64,000 bases of DNA. It comes from Paralithodes platypus. Lineage: Eukaryota > Arthropoda > Malacostraca > Decapoda > Lithodidae. The stretch's first letter is position 1. Every line of letters starts with the position of its first letter. The notes below the pieces were generated by a model that worked only from the letters and a program-made list of their open reading frames with translations, did not search any database and was not told the DNA's origin. This document shows, piece by piece, positions 11,427 to 22,774 of the stretch. A program made the translations under genes and the position numbers. The stretch is taken from the NCBI GenBank assembly GCA_032716605.1, contig CM064502.1:53406736-53470735 (forward strand), in the 5' to 3' direction.

Positions 11427-11739
11427 TAACCCCTTCTGTACCGGGGATATCTCTCATCCCCTTGAGCCCCTTTCAAGATAAATTTGTACATTTTTCGGTA
11501 GAAAAATGTCCCGGCCGAAGGCCGATTACTCTTAAATGACAGGCTCGCTATCGCTCGCCAGGATAAATTCGACACCTAAATGGCACGAAAGGTCTTAAAA
11601 TTGACAGAATGGGGCGGAAATTCTTAAAAATCACCAAACTAATGGGGCAAACGTCTTAAAATCTCAAAAGCAATGGGGCTAGACATGAGGGAGAAAGGGG
11701 TAAAGAAAAAAAGTCCCTCAAGTGGAAATCTCCCCTTAA
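11427..11739 (-). mobile_element. family C terminus joined to a truncated family A
   Basis: TTAACCCCTTCTGTACCGG at about 11427 is a C terminus; at about 11456 it switches to A sequence (CCCCTTGAGCCCCTTTCAAG) that runs to a normal TTAA end at 11736-11739. Confidence 0.8.
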
Positions 11740-12109
11740 TCCTTTTGATTCTTGGCGTCCCTACCTGGGCTGAATTTGTGAGTTTGTGTTTTATCTGTGG
11801 GTTTATTCGTAGTTTTATGTTGTTTTGTGTTTTTCCCGGTTCTGGCTCTGTCTTGGGTCGGCCACCCCCAAGGAAAAAAATGAAAAAAATAATAAACTAG
11901 AATAAAATCGAAAATACTCAAAGAAAAATAGGAAAAAATGGGGATTGGGCCTGAGCATATAGATAGATAGATAGAGAGAGAGAATCTACGCCAGACTAAG
12001 CGAAAAGGACTCGCGTAATGTGATATATAAAGTCTACGGTGGGAAAGACCATGGTTTGGCATATGTTCTATTTAGGGAAAGTCTGGATTTAGGATTCGTA
12101 CTAGTTCGT

Positions 12110-12636
<527 letters not shown>

Positions 12637-12762
12637 GTCATATGTAAATACAGTATATATATATTCGTTTCATTGCTAGAGCTCCTTATCAAACTGAATA
12701 CATTGTGTGGAGGTATCTAAAATCTAATCTTAATAGGCAGATAATTGATTAGCTAGGTAGAC

Positions 12763-12765
<3 letters not shown>

Positions 12766-12823
<58 letters not shown>
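12766..12823. repeat. (TA)n microsatellite
   Basis: About 58 bp of (TA)n. Confidence 0.95.
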
Positions 12824-12826
<3 letters not shown>

Positions 12827-12914
12827 CATGTCACATATATAACTTGTACGATTATTTTAACCTATGTTTATGGTGTGCCAGAATCCATTTTATTGTTATT
12901 CAAGTATATAACTC

Positions 12915-13250
12915 TTAAGGGGAGATTTCCACTCGAGGGATTTTTTTTCTTGACTCCTTTCTCCCTCATGTTTAGCCCATTGTTTTTCTAATTTTAAGAC
13001 GTTTGCCCCATTATTTTGACGATTTTAAGAACTTTCAACCCATTTCTGTCAATTTTAAGACCTTTCGTGCCATTTAGGTGTCGATTTTATCCTGGCGAGC
13101 GATAGCGAGCCTGTAATTTAAGAGGAACCGGCTTTCAGCCGGGACATTTTTCTACCGAAAAATTTACAAATTTATCTTGAAAGGGGCTCAAGGTGGTGTA
13201 ATCTTAAGCTTGAAGGATATCTAGGGACCAAACTAAAAACCTCCCTTTAA
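12915..13250 (+). mobile_element. MITE family A upstream of the first visible Iroquois exon
   Basis: Complete, TTAA at both ends; ends 275 bp before the exon acceptor, so it lies within the preceding intron. Confidence 0.92.
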
Positions 13251-13525
13251 CATGATCGATTCATGGTTTTCTGACTTGTTCGTTTACATTATACTGCCAT
13301 GGTCCATTGTTTTGTTTGTTAAGCAACTCTCTACATAATTGGTCAACTTACTTCAACTTATTCATCTCTGTCCTGGAAATTAGTTTGCGCATTCTAAGTA
13401 ACTCTAGTGATTATCGATCAATTCACTTCAGCCATTTCACATTTTTCCAGCTTAAAGGTTATTCAAGTAACTCTTGGCATGATCGATCCACATGTTTCAA
13501 CCCTCCCTTCTCTCCGCACTTACAG

Positions 13526-13806
13526 ATTGGATGACCCCCTTAGTGACCGGGCCGCAGCTGACCCCCCCACCACCACCACTACCACCCATATCAGCGACGC
13601 CCACCTCCACCTCCTCCTCCTCCTCCTCCTCGCCCACCATCCCCACACTGCCCCCACACCCATTCCTACCCCAACTCACCGCCCACCATCCACCTCCCCC
13701 ACCGCTAGCCATCATGTACTCCCCAGCAGCTTACCCAGACCAGCCCCCCGCCCCCTACGCCCTCCCGACCCTGGGGGGTGAACAGTCAGCCTTCTATTCT
13801 CCCACG
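13526..13806 (+). CDS. iroquois class (ara/caup/mirr): Iroquois exon: Pro/Ser-rich N-terminal region
   Basis: The acceptor is a long pyrimidine tract ending CTTACAG at 13525; the donor is GTAAGT at 13807. The exon completes a codon begun in the previous (unseen) exon and ends at phase 0. It encodes a Pro- and Ser-rich stretch with a poly-Ser run, then YSPAAYPDQPPAPYALP and ending EQSAFYSPT. Family knowledge: Iroquois proteins have a similar PYPS...Q.PYPS...SSAFYSP segment ahead of the homeodomain, which supports the call. The low-complexity front part is less certain, and an alternative acceptor at 13557 (GCCGCAG) would also keep the frame. The reading frame is open further left to 13492, but I take that to be intron. 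Confidence 0.85.
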
Positions 13807-14149
13807 GTAAGTTGCAGTCTTCGTTTTCTATACCCTCTCAATCAGATAAATCCATTTTACATAATCGAGCTACGCCAAGAGGATTTAATTCAGATTTTCA
13901 GTGACATTATTATAAATTACATTACATTATTATTACATTATATTATTATTATGACACATTATCAAAGGGTCAAGAAAGGTGCATCCATTAACCTCTATGA
14001 GATGTCCTTCCTAAATTGAAGAATATTATTTACCTGTAACTGAATTAATCCAAGGAATTAATTTTCTCAGTATGAAGGCTCTCTTTATATTAATTTTAAT
14101 TTACCTCATACAGCGTCATGATTGAAATATGAAGGATATGGTATGTCGG

Positions 14150-14287
14150 AATGAGAGAGAGAGTGAGAGTGAGTGAGTGAGTGAGTGAGTGAGTGAGAGA
14201 GAGAGAGAGAGAGAGAGACATTTACATAGATACACTGACCCCACAAGCCTTACAATCCCAGCGAGGTGGTCAGGACTTAATTCTAGT

Positions 14288-14318
<31 letters not shown>

Positions 14319-14473
14319 GACAGACATTTACATAGATACACTGACCTCACAGTCCTTACGATCCCAGCGAGCTGGTCAGGACTTAATTCTAGTAGAGAGA
14401 GAGAGACATACATACATAGATACACTGACCACACAGGCCTTACGATCCCAGCGAGGTGGTCAGGTCTTAATTC

Positions 14474-14524
<51 letters not shown>

Positions 14525-14568
14525 GAGAGAGAGACACAGAGAGAGACAGAGAAACAAAAGAGAGAGGA

Positions 14569-14632
<64 letters not shown>
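14150..14632. repeat. repeat H (three copies) with (GA)n and (CAGA)n, Iroquois intron
   Basis: Three direct units read ACATAGATACACTGACC, CAGCGAGGTGGTCAGG and CTTAATTCTAGTAGAGAG, separated by (GA)n. A (CAGA)n run (14562-14632) ends 43 bp before the next exon. The same unit lies in opposite orientation at 22078. Confidence 0.88.
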
Positions 14633-14633
<1 letters not shown>

Positions 14634-14675
14634 TTAACCACAACTAATCTACATGTACTACTCTCATGTTTTCAG

Positions 14676-14791
14676 GCAGCTGGACTAGAACTAAAGGACT
14701 CCCTAGCAGGCTCCCCCATGGCCCCCACTTGGCCCTACCCATCCGTCTACTACCCATACGACACGGCCCTCGCGTCATACCCCTTCGCTGG
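14676..14791 (+). CDS. iroquois class (ara/caup/mirr): Iroquois exon: pre-homeodomain Tyr/Pro segment
   Basis: Acceptor TTTTCAG ends at 14675 and donor GTAAGT starts at 14792. The 116-bp exon begins in phase 0 and ends with two bases of a Gly codon. It encodes AAGLELKDSLAGSP, then a Trp/Tyr/Pro-rich stretch ending ALASYPFAG. Iroquois proteins commonly have an ELKD or similar motif and a PYYPYD-like stretch just before the homeodomain. The intron before it is filled with GA and CAGA microsatellites and three copies of repeat H. Confidence 0.92.
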
Positions 14792-14796
14792 GTAAG

Positions 14797-14865
14797 TTGA
14801 TCACCTCATTTGTTTCTCTCTGTCTCTGGCTTGTATCCATTCGGCCCCATTCAGCCTACTGTTTT
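14797..14865 (+). mobile_element. MITE family B fragment just after a donor site
   Basis: GGCTTGTATCCATTCGGCCC, CATTCAGCCTACTGTTTTA is B left-arm sequence. It begins about 5 bp downstream of the GTAAGT donor of the 14676 exon. No right arm. Confidence 0.75.
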
Positions 14866-14872
14866 ATTTATT

Positions 14873-14945
<73 letters not shown>
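14866..14945. repeat. (TTAT)n, (ATT)n, (TA)n tract in short intron
   Basis: Fills much of the 394-bp intron between two Iroquois exons; a poly-A run (15141-15159) follows upstream of the acceptor. Confidence 0.9.
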
Positions 14946-14946
<1 letters not shown>

Positions 14947-15185
14947 TTTATTTTTTTTCAAACTAACATATTGATCTTGGGCTAGAACACAGAAAAAGGT
15001 GTAACAGAATATTGAAAGTAGGATAGTTACATTATCTTCACATTTTGGCTCGAACGTCCCTTGATCTTGCCCCTGTCACTCTGTCAACTCTGGGGGAGGC
15101 ACTCGTCACAGGTAGTTCTGCTTTTTGTCTCCCTCACTCACAAAAAAAAAAAAAAAAAAATCAGTGTCCTTCTCTCCTTCGTCAG

Positions 15186-15342
15186 GTATGGTGTGGGCCT
15201 GGACGCCGCCCGTAGGAAGAACGCCACCAGGGAAGCCACGGGGACCCTGAAGGCGTGGCTGAACGAACACAAGAAGAACCCCTACCCCACCAAGGGTGAG
15301 AAGATCATGTTGGCCATCATTACCAAGATGACACTCACACAG
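15186..15342 (+). CDS. iroquois class (ara/caup/mirr): Iroquois exon: homeodomain helices 1-2
   Basis: Acceptor CGTCAG ends at 15185; donor GTAAGG starts at 15343. The exon reads [19 protein letters not shown], then [20 protein letters not shown] and [13 protein letters not shown]. This is the first two helices of a TALE homeodomain; the three-residue loop extension includes the PYP of NPYPTKGEK. The sequence is near-identical to known Iroquois homeodomains, so identification at class level is firm. The intron falls between TLTQ and VSTWF, a conserved position in this family. Confidence 0.97.
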
Positions 15343-15363
15343 GTAAGGCGCTATATTAGTACA

Positions 15364-15451
15364 TTAAGGCGGGATGGTTCACTTTTTGGTCCATTTTGTA
15401 ATATATTTGTTATTTTTCTAGTTTCCTCCCTAGACCTCCATCAAACTTAAA

Positions 15452-15533
<82 letters not shown>

Positions 15534-15805
15534 AGAATCCCCCTTCAAGATATATTTTTTAATATTTTCGGTAGAAAAATTTCCCGGCCGAAGGCCGGTT
15601 CCTCCTAAAGTACAGGCTCGCTATCGCTCGCCGGGAAAAAAATCGACACCTAAATGACATGAAAAGTCATAATATTGACTAATAAAAGGGGCGAAAGGTC
15701 TTAAAATCGCCATACTAATGGGCTGAACGTCTTAAAATCTGCAAACTAAAGGGGCCAAGCATGAGGGAGGAGGGTGTCCAGAAAAAACGACCAATCTCCC
15801 CTTAA
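15364..15805 (-). mobile_element. MITE family A' with internal (CA)n
   Basis: TTAA at both ends (15364, 15802). A pure (CA)n of about 78 bp (15453-15530) sits inside. It starts 21 bp after the donor of the homeodomain exon. Confidence 0.85.
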
Positions 15806-15923
15806 GGTAGATATATAAAGAGGTGTATAGTGTTTTAGGGGTAATTAATTTAATGGATTGAGGGTGGTTTGGTATAATAATCAGCCTTTTCGGTAGCACA
15901 TTACACCTTATGTGCTAATGAAC

Positions 15924-16259
15924 TTAAGGGGAGGTTTTTAGTTTGGTCTCTAGATATCCTTCAAGCTTAAGATTGCACCCGCTTGAGCTCCTTTCAAGAT
16001 AAATTTGTACATTTTTCGGTAGAAAAATTTCCCGGCTGAAAGCCGGTTCCTCTTATATTACAGGCTCGCTATCGCTCGCCAGGATAAAATCGACACCTAA
16101 ATGGCACGAAAGGTCTTAAAATTGACAGAAATGGGTCGAAAGTTCTTAAAATCGTCAAAATAATGGGGCGAACGTCTTAAAATTAGAAAAGCAATGGGGC
16201 TAAACATGAGGGAGAAAGGAGTCAAGAAAAAAATCCCTCTAGTGCAAAGCTCCCCTTAA
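15924..16259 (-). mobile_element. MITE family A
   Basis: Complete; same subgroup as 3934 (AGATATCC, CCGGCTGAAAGCCGG). Confidence 0.92.
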
Positions 16260-16264
16260 TGGAA

Positions 16265-16296
16265 CAATTGAGTCTCTCTATCTATCTATCTATCTA

Positions 16297-16335
<39 letters not shown>

Positions 16336-16365
16336 CTCGCTCTCGCTCTCTCTCTCTCTCTCTGA
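16265..16365. repeat. (TCTA)n/(CT)n microsatellite
   Basis: Tetranucleotide run grading into (CT)n. Confidence 0.92.
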
Positions 16366-16558
16366 CAATGCCACTCCATTCAGTAAACACTCATGAGTTC
16401 TGGATACTATGGTACAAATTCGTGTTATTGATTTATCCAATTTGTTTTCATATCGTGTAAATAGAATCCGCTTACATTCTTTGCACCAATCGTATCATAT
16501 ATGTATTATTATTTACCGTCATGTATTTACTAAGCCAATGCATTTATGTGCACCTTAT

Positions 16559-16898
16559 TTAACCCTCTCCGACATATGACGCGATTTTTAGCCTATTAGG
16601 GATACTTTAAAGCCTTTGTTACCATCAGGGGTATTTAGAAACCTTTAGTTTAGTTACTTCAACCTCTGCAGTTGTCTTTGAGTTAGCTGTGTTGAGCCTA
16701 TTGGGGATACTTTAAAGCCTTTGTTACCATCAGGGGTATTTAGAAACCTTTAGTTTAGTTACTTCAACCTCTGCAGTTATCTTTGAGTTAGCTGTGGGCA
16801 GAAAACTAATTTTGGAGAGGTAATTATAAGAGTGAGAGAACTCTATTTCTTATTGCTAATCTGGCAACCTCTGCGTTATATGTGCGTGAAAGGGTTAA
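16559..16898 (+). mobile_element. MITE family E
   Basis: Complete, 340 bp; its last TTAA (16895) is the first TTAA of the next family C copy. Confidence 0.9.
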
Positions 16899-17111
16899 CC
16901 CTTTGAGTACCAGCGACGTGTGTTATATATTATTCTAGCTATATTTAGACGATATTTTGCAGCTTAGGAAGGATCTGTGGTAGTTAAAAGCGGGTTGGTT
17001 GAGATAGTTTGAAGCCTTCTTATTGCTAGAGGTCCTTCCTAAGATTAATCACATCCACGAATCATTGTCAGAATATAATTACAAGAACATCCCTGGTACT
17101 GTGAGGGTTAA
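16895..17111 (+). mobile_element. MITE family C
   Basis: Complete 217-bp copy between TTAA at 16895 and 17108, both shared with neighbouring elements. Confidence 0.88.
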
Positions 17112-17541
17112 GGGGAGATTTCCACTTGAGGGATTATTTTCTTTACCCCTTTCTCCCTCATGTTTAGCCCCATTGCTTTTGAGGTTTTAAGGCGTTCGCC
17201 CCATTAGTTTGGCGTTTTAAAGAACTTTCGCCCCATTTATGTCACCTTTAAGACCTTTCGTGCCATTTAGGTGTCGACTTTTTTCCTGGCGAGCGATAGC
17301 GAGCCAGCATTATATGAAGAAATCCGGCTTCGCCGGAGAAATTTTTCTATCGAAAAATGTACAAATTTAGCCTGCTGTCAAACAAAAAATAAAAATATGC
17401 TGGCTCGCTACCGCTCACCAGTAAAAAATTTACACCTGGATGGGGATAAACGTCTTAAAACAGTAGGCTGAATGGGGCCAAATGGATACAAGCCAGAGAA
17501 AGATAGAAAAGGACAGAACAAACACAGGTCAGCCCCCTTAA
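17108..17541 (+). mobile_element. chimeric MITE: family A left half, family B right half
   Basis: Starts as A (GGGGAGATTTCCACTTGAGG, the four 31-bp units) and changes at GGCGAGCGATAGCGAGCC to B (AGCATTATATGAAGAAATCC, ... ACAAGCCAGAGAAAG, CAGGTCAGCCCCCTTAA). Both ends have TTAA. It looks like recombination in the 18-bp core that A and B share. Confidence 0.88.
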
Positions 17542-17610
17542 ACTGCATATAATCGTATAAATATAGCTAAAATACAATTTAAAAGACATCGTCGGTACAG
17601 TAGCGGTTAA
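17538..17610 (+). mobile_element. MITE family C, right-end fragment
   Basis: AACTGCATATAATCGT through TCGGTACAGTAGCGGTTAA. The left half is absent, so the chimera may have landed in a C element that later lost its left part. Confidence 0.7.
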
Positions 17611-17725
17611 CTCATGCATTTAGCAGTGTAGCAAGTAGGAGTTAACTCATGCATTTAGCAGTGTAGCAAGTAGGAGTTAACTCATGCATTTAGCAGTGTA
17701 GCAAGTAGGAGTTAACTCATACATT
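17607..17725. repeat. 36-bp tandem repeat
   Basis: Three copies of GTTAACTCATGCATTTAGCA plus GTGTAGCAAGTAGGA. The unit begins at the end of a family C element (GGTTAA). Confidence 0.9.
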
Positions 17726-17962
17726 TAGCAGTCTAGTTGTGTGACAAGTAAAAGAAGCCCGTCAAAGTTAAAATCCGTAGTAACTGGATTTCTTATAATT
17801 GTTGTGGACGTAAGTAAGCTGTATACTAGAAATAGGAAAGTGTGCTGGTCACTTGCGAAATTTACAAACAAACGTATTATTCCGCTTGCCTGCAGGATTT
17901 TAGTGAATTGAGGAGAGGGATGTCGTATTATTATGTGATATCTGGGCCTGGCTAACTAGTGG

Positions 17963-18302
<340 letters not shown>

Positions 18303-18421
18303 ATATGGCGGTTTAGTTAATGCTTAACGAAAACTGTGACGTAACAGAAATGGTACATTGGTACAAGTAAATGCATAAGAGTGATAAATACGGACGGTAC
18401 GTGGCAAGCTCTGTATCATTT

Positions 18422-18746
18422 TTAAGGGGAGGTTTTTAGTTGATTCCCTAGACTTCCATCAAGCTTAAAATTACTCCCCCTTTCAAGATAAATTTGTAAA
18501 TTTTCGGTAGAAAAATGTCCCGGCCGAAGGCCGGTTCCCCTTAAATTACAGGCTCTTTATCGCTCGCCAGGAAAAAATCGACACCTAAATAGCGCGAATA
18601 GTCTTAAAATTGACAGAAATGGGGCGAGGGTTTTTAAAATCGCCAAACTAATGGGGCGAACATCTTTTATCTCAAAAGCAATGTGGCTAAACATGAGGGA
18701 GAAAGGGGTCGAGAAAAAAATCCTCCAGGTGGAATTCTCCCCTTAA
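18422..18746 (-). mobile_element. MITE family A
   Basis: Complete; subgroup with AGTTGATTCCCTAGAC and AAATAGCGCGAATAG, like the copy at 22771. Confidence 0.92.
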
Positions 18747-18943
18747 ATATGTGGTTCTAGCCTTATGAAGTGTGCTGTTGTTGTTGTTGTTGTTGGTATT
18801 GATTGGTGTGTGTAAAGATGTGTGGTGGGGTGGTGGGAACACAGCAGTTACCGGGCTTCACTGTTGGCTTGGTGTTAGTGGGTGGAGGAGAGGCCGGGGG
18901 GGGGGGGAGGTGTGAGCAGAGGGGTGATAAGTTGGAGTGATAG

Positions 18944-19158
18944 TACAGTCGCGCTAATAAGTCAATACTCGGCACCAAGTCTATTTCGATCAATAATTGG
19001 TATCAGCAATATCTAAGCTTTATTTCTTCATATCGAGTGAAATATACAACCATGTTCCTACACTTACCCACCCTATTCAACATCTGACAGACATTAATAC
19101 AACACAGAGCGAGGCAAACGTAATGACAGCTGAGACATGACTTATTAGCGCGACCGTA
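18944..19158 (+). mobile_element. MITE family D, reference copy (Tc1/mariner-like)
   Basis: Family D is about 214 bp with 19-bp ends TACAGTCGCGCTAATAAGT and reverse complement, sitting at TA. Inside are AATAATTGGTATCAGCAAT and CCTATTCAACATCTGACAG. TA targets and CAGT starts fit Tc1/mariner-pogo MITEs (family knowledge). No coding capacity. Confidence 0.85.
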
Positions 19159-19371
19159 CAGTTGGCCAAATAAGTCATGTCTCCGCTGTCATTACGTTTT
19201 GCTCGCTGTGTGCTGTATTAATGTCTGTCAGATGTTGAATAGGGTGTGTAAAGATAGGAACATGTTTGTATATCTCACTCGAAATGATGCACTCGTGCTT
19301 AGATATTGCTGATACCAATTATTGATCGAAATATACTTAGTGCCGCGACATCACTTATTTGGGCAACTGTA
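19157..19371 (-). mobile_element. MITE family D, opposite orientation
   Basis: Shares the TA at 19157 with the preceding copy and is inverted to it; its ends read TACAGTTGGCCAAATAAGT / CTTATTTGGGCAACTGTA, a distinct end variant. Confidence 0.85.
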
Positions 19372-19382
19372 CAGCAGGTGTG

Positions 19383-19592
19383 TACAGTCGCGCTAATAAA
19401 TAATGTCTCGGCACCAAGTATGTTTTTTATCAATAATTGGTATCGGCAATATTTACAAATTATTTCTTCTTTTTTAATGAGATATATTCCTACACTTGCC
19501 TGCCCTATTCAACATCTGACAGATATTAATACAGCACATAGAGCAAGCCAAACGTAATGACAGCTGGGGAATGACTTATTAGCACGACTGTA
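19383..19592 (+). mobile_element. MITE family D
   Basis: Third copy in the cluster, in the first orientation, 12 bp after the previous one. Confidence 0.85.
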
Positions 19593-19854
19593 CATTGGTG
19601 GGTGTATGGTGAAGACTGAGTGGGTGCAAGTCGTTTTATATCTCTGTCGTTTGAGAGTGTTAAAGAAAAAAAAATACATGCGTGCCTATTCGTGTGTTTT
19701 ATGTATAAGTGATTGAATTTATTGAATGCATTTAGATACTCATCAGTCCTCTCTACTTTTAAAAGTTACTTGATGATATGAAGAGCTCTGTAGGTCAGTA
19801 ATTCCGAAATGACTATACTGTAGGTAGAGCCAACGAACGTGACAATTATCTCGA

Positions 19855-20045
19855 TCCCTGACCTCTTCGTAACTCAAAAGGACCTGGAGCAAACTGGCTG
19901 TAAATGTCTACACCTATTTCTTGGTGGACTCTTCCCAAACGATAGAAATGTCGGCCCGATTGCTTTCATTCATTTTTAGTTATGAGAAGTTAAGGGGTCC
20001 AGATTATTGTCAAGTTCGTTGGCGCTACCTATAGTGCATTCACGT
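19855..20045 (+). mobile_element. repeat family F, empty site
   Basis: Uninterrupted homologue of 7680-8205, with a single TTAA in GAGAAGTTAAGGGGTCCAG at about 19988-19995. Confidence 0.8.
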
Positions 20046-20123
20046 GGGACTACAAATGGGTGTGTTTGTATGCCATAACAACATGTGTATTAGAGAAACA
20101 ACTGGTGTAGGCTAATGTAGATT

Positions 20124-20130
<7 letters not shown>

Positions 20131-20182
<52 letters not shown>

Positions 20183-20190
20183 TGTATATA

Positions 20191-20224
<34 letters not shown>
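20131..20224. repeat. (TA)n and poly-T
   Basis: (TA)n to about 20190, then a 34-bp T run. Confidence 0.93.
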
Positions 20225-20228
<4 letters not shown>

Positions 20229-20355
20229 AGTAAATTGCATAGTGTTTCAGTCGCTCACGTGTTCGAATTAGTACTCATAAACTATTGAAACACTTCATGT
20301 GTATCATTGTTGCTACATCTGAACACTCCATTCTGACAGTGTGGTAAGGGTTATG

Positions 20356-20692
20356 TTAAGGGGAGATTTCCACTTGAGGGAGTTTTTTCTGTACCCCTTT
20401 CTCTCTCATGTTTAGCCCCATTGCTAATGAGATTTTAAGATGTTCGCCCCATTAGTTTGGCGATTTTAAGAACTTTCACCCCATTTATGTCACTTTTAAG
20501 ACCTTTCGTGCCATTTCGGTGTCGATTTTTTCCTGGCGAGCGATAGCGAGCCTGTAAGTTAAGAAGAACCGGCCTTTGGCCGGGACATTTTTCTACCGAA
20601 AAATGTACAAATTTATCTTGAAAGGGGGTCAAGGGGGGTGTAATTCCAAGCTTGATGGAGTTCTAGGCAACAAACTAAAAACCTGCTCTTAA
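20356..20692 (+). mobile_element. MITE family A
   Basis: Complete; inverted relative to the A copy at 22771 in the same intron, so the two could pair in the pre-mRNA. Confidence 0.92.
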
Positions 20693-20774
20693 GGCGGCAG
20701 GTACAGAGACATAAGGAAATACTAGAAGGTCGGTATGGCAAAGGAAGGTGTGTGGGAGGGTAAGTGGATGAGAG

Positions 20775-20870
20775 AGAGAGAGAGTTACATAGAGTTACAT
20801 AGATACACAGACTACACAGACTTTGCGGTGCCTACTAGGTAATTCGGACTTCATGCTAAAATAAAATTGG
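20775..20870 (+). repeat. repeat H, diverged copy
   Basis: GAGAGAGAG, TTACATAGATACACAGAC and a degraded TAATTCGGACTTCA tail. Confidence 0.55.
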
Positions 20871-21042
20871 CTACAAAGTGGAAGGCAAGGATTTCAAAAG
20901 CAGAAGGCTCTCTCCCCACCCACCTCACCCTCCGACCGTTAGTCGGCATGAAATTAAGTTGGGGAAAGAAGTCCCCGACCAGAATGAAAAAAAACTTCTT
21001 ATGGGAAATTTATAGTAAACAACGAAGTTGAGACATTTTTTG

Positions 21043-21043
21043 T

Positions 21044-21111
<68 letters not shown>

Positions 21112-21149
21112 TATATATATACATGTTTTTTTTTTTTATACTACTGAGA

Positions 21150-21220
<71 letters not shown>
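21043..21220. repeat. (TA)n and (GA)n microsatellites
   Basis: (TA)n 21043-21108; (GA)n 21147-21218. Confidence 0.95.
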
Positions 21221-21221
<1 letters not shown>

Positions 21222-21319
21222 AACAGTACTAAGGCCTCTGATCCTCCTTCCTTCCATATGTCTCGCTCCGGTATATACATCCCGACTCATCCCATCCTCT
21301 TCAGCCCCTCCCCCCTTCC

Positions 21320-21662
21320 TCCCTTCTTCTTCTTCTTCTTCCTCTTCTTCCTCTTGTTTTTGTTCTTCTTCTTCCTCTTGTTCTTCTTCTTCTTCTTCTC
21401 TTGTTTTTGTTCTTCTTCTTCCTCTTGTTCTTGTTCTTCTTCTTCCTCTTGTTTTTGTTCTTCTTCTTCCTCTTGTTCTTGTTCTTCTTCTTCCTCTTGT
21501 TCTTGTTCTTCTTCTTCCTCTTGTTCTTGTTCTTCTTCTTCCTCTTGTTCTTGTTCTTCTTCTTACTCGTTTGCTTTTGCTTCTTTTTCTTTTTCTTCTT
21601 TTTTCTTGGTCTTCTTCTTATGCCTTTTCTTCTTCTTCTTCTTCTTCTTCTTCTACCTACCC
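21320..21662. repeat. TTC-rich satellite, TCTTGTTCTTGTTCTTCTTC units
   Basis: About 340 bp of pure pyrimidine with a roughly 24-bp higher-order unit. Poly-Ser/Phe/Lys/Arg frames across it are artefacts. Confidence 0.93.
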
Positions 21663-21694
21663 TTTCCATCTGTCCTTCCACATGTCTTCTTTAT

Positions 21695-21809
21695 ATGAGA
21701 GAGAGAGAGCGAGAGAGCGAGAGCGAGAGAGCGAGAGCGAGAGAGAAATATAAATATAGAGAGACAGAGAGAGAGAGAGAAACATAGATAAATATAAATA
21801 TAGAGAGAG

Positions 21810-21878
<69 letters not shown>

Positions 21879-21880
21879 AT
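21695..21880. repeat. (GA)n microsatellite
   Basis: Interrupted (GA)n with ATAAATATA spacers. Confidence 0.93.
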
Positions 21881-21995
21881 CAACTGTGTCATTAAGTTCA
21901 TTAGCACTAGAGGTATTATATGAGAACGCATTTTATACCAACGGCCCCCCAAGCCATCCATTTAGTTACCCAGTACACACTATGCACCCTCTATA

Positions 21996-21999
<4 letters not shown>

Positions 22000-22041
<42 letters not shown>

Positions 22042-22460
22042 CTTTGCTATCCTTTCCTCCCACTGTCCCTTACTCTCGGGTTAGCTATCTCTACTAGAAT
22101 TAAGTCCTGGCCACCTCGCTGGGATCGTGAGGTCTGTGTGGCCAGTGTATCTAGGTAAATCTATGTAAATCTCTCTCTCTCTCTCTTTTCTTTGCTATCC
22201 TTTCCTTCCACTGTCCCTTACTCTCGGGCTAGCTATCTCTACTAGAATTAAGTCCTGACTACCTCGCTGGGATTGTGAGGTCTGTGTGGCCAGTGTGTCT
22301 AGGTAAATCTATGTAAATCTCTCTCTCTCTCTTTCTTCTTCTTTTCTGTCCTTTCCTTCAACTTTCCTTTTCTATCGGATATGCCATCTCTAGTAGAATT
22401 AAGTCCGGGCCACCTCGTTTGGATCGTAAGGTCTGTGTGGCCAGTGTATCTATGTAAAAA
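22000..22460 (-). repeat. repeat H, three copies, with (CT)n
   Basis: Inverted counterpart of the cluster at 14150: each unit reads CTAGAATTAAGTCCTG, CACCTCGCTGGGAT, GTCTGTGTGGCCAGTG, then ATCTATGTAAATCTCTCTC. Confidence 0.88.
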
Positions 22461-22558
22461 TCTATGTAAAAAAAAAAATCTCTTATTTCTCTCTCATCTA
22501 TCCAATTATGTGCACACTCAGCCTTACTCTTGTACGTATTGTGATGCGGGAAAGTCCC

Positions 22559-22774
22559 TTAACCCCTACAGTACCGGTGACGTCCTTTTCGCTATATTGT
22601 GGCAACCATTAGACGATTTTATTCAGATTAGGAAGGACCTCTAGCCATAACAAGCCTTCAAACTATCTCAACCAACCCTTTTGCCCACCGCAGATCTTTT
22701 CTAAGCTACATAATAGCGTCTAAAATATAGCTCGAATAAAAGATAACACGCGTCTCTGGTACTCAAAGGGTCAA
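22559..22774 (+). mobile_element. MITE family C
   Basis: Complete except that the right TTAA reads TCAA; it abuts the next A copy there. Confidence 0.85.

Noticed and set aside
13958..14795. 200-residue RE-rich frame including the 14676 exon
   Set aside because: Only the last part (14676-14791) is exon; the rest is (GA)n/(CAGA)n intron.
21123..21787. Ser-, Phe- and Lys/Arg-rich frames
   Set aside because: Translations of (GA)n, (TTC)n and related repeats.
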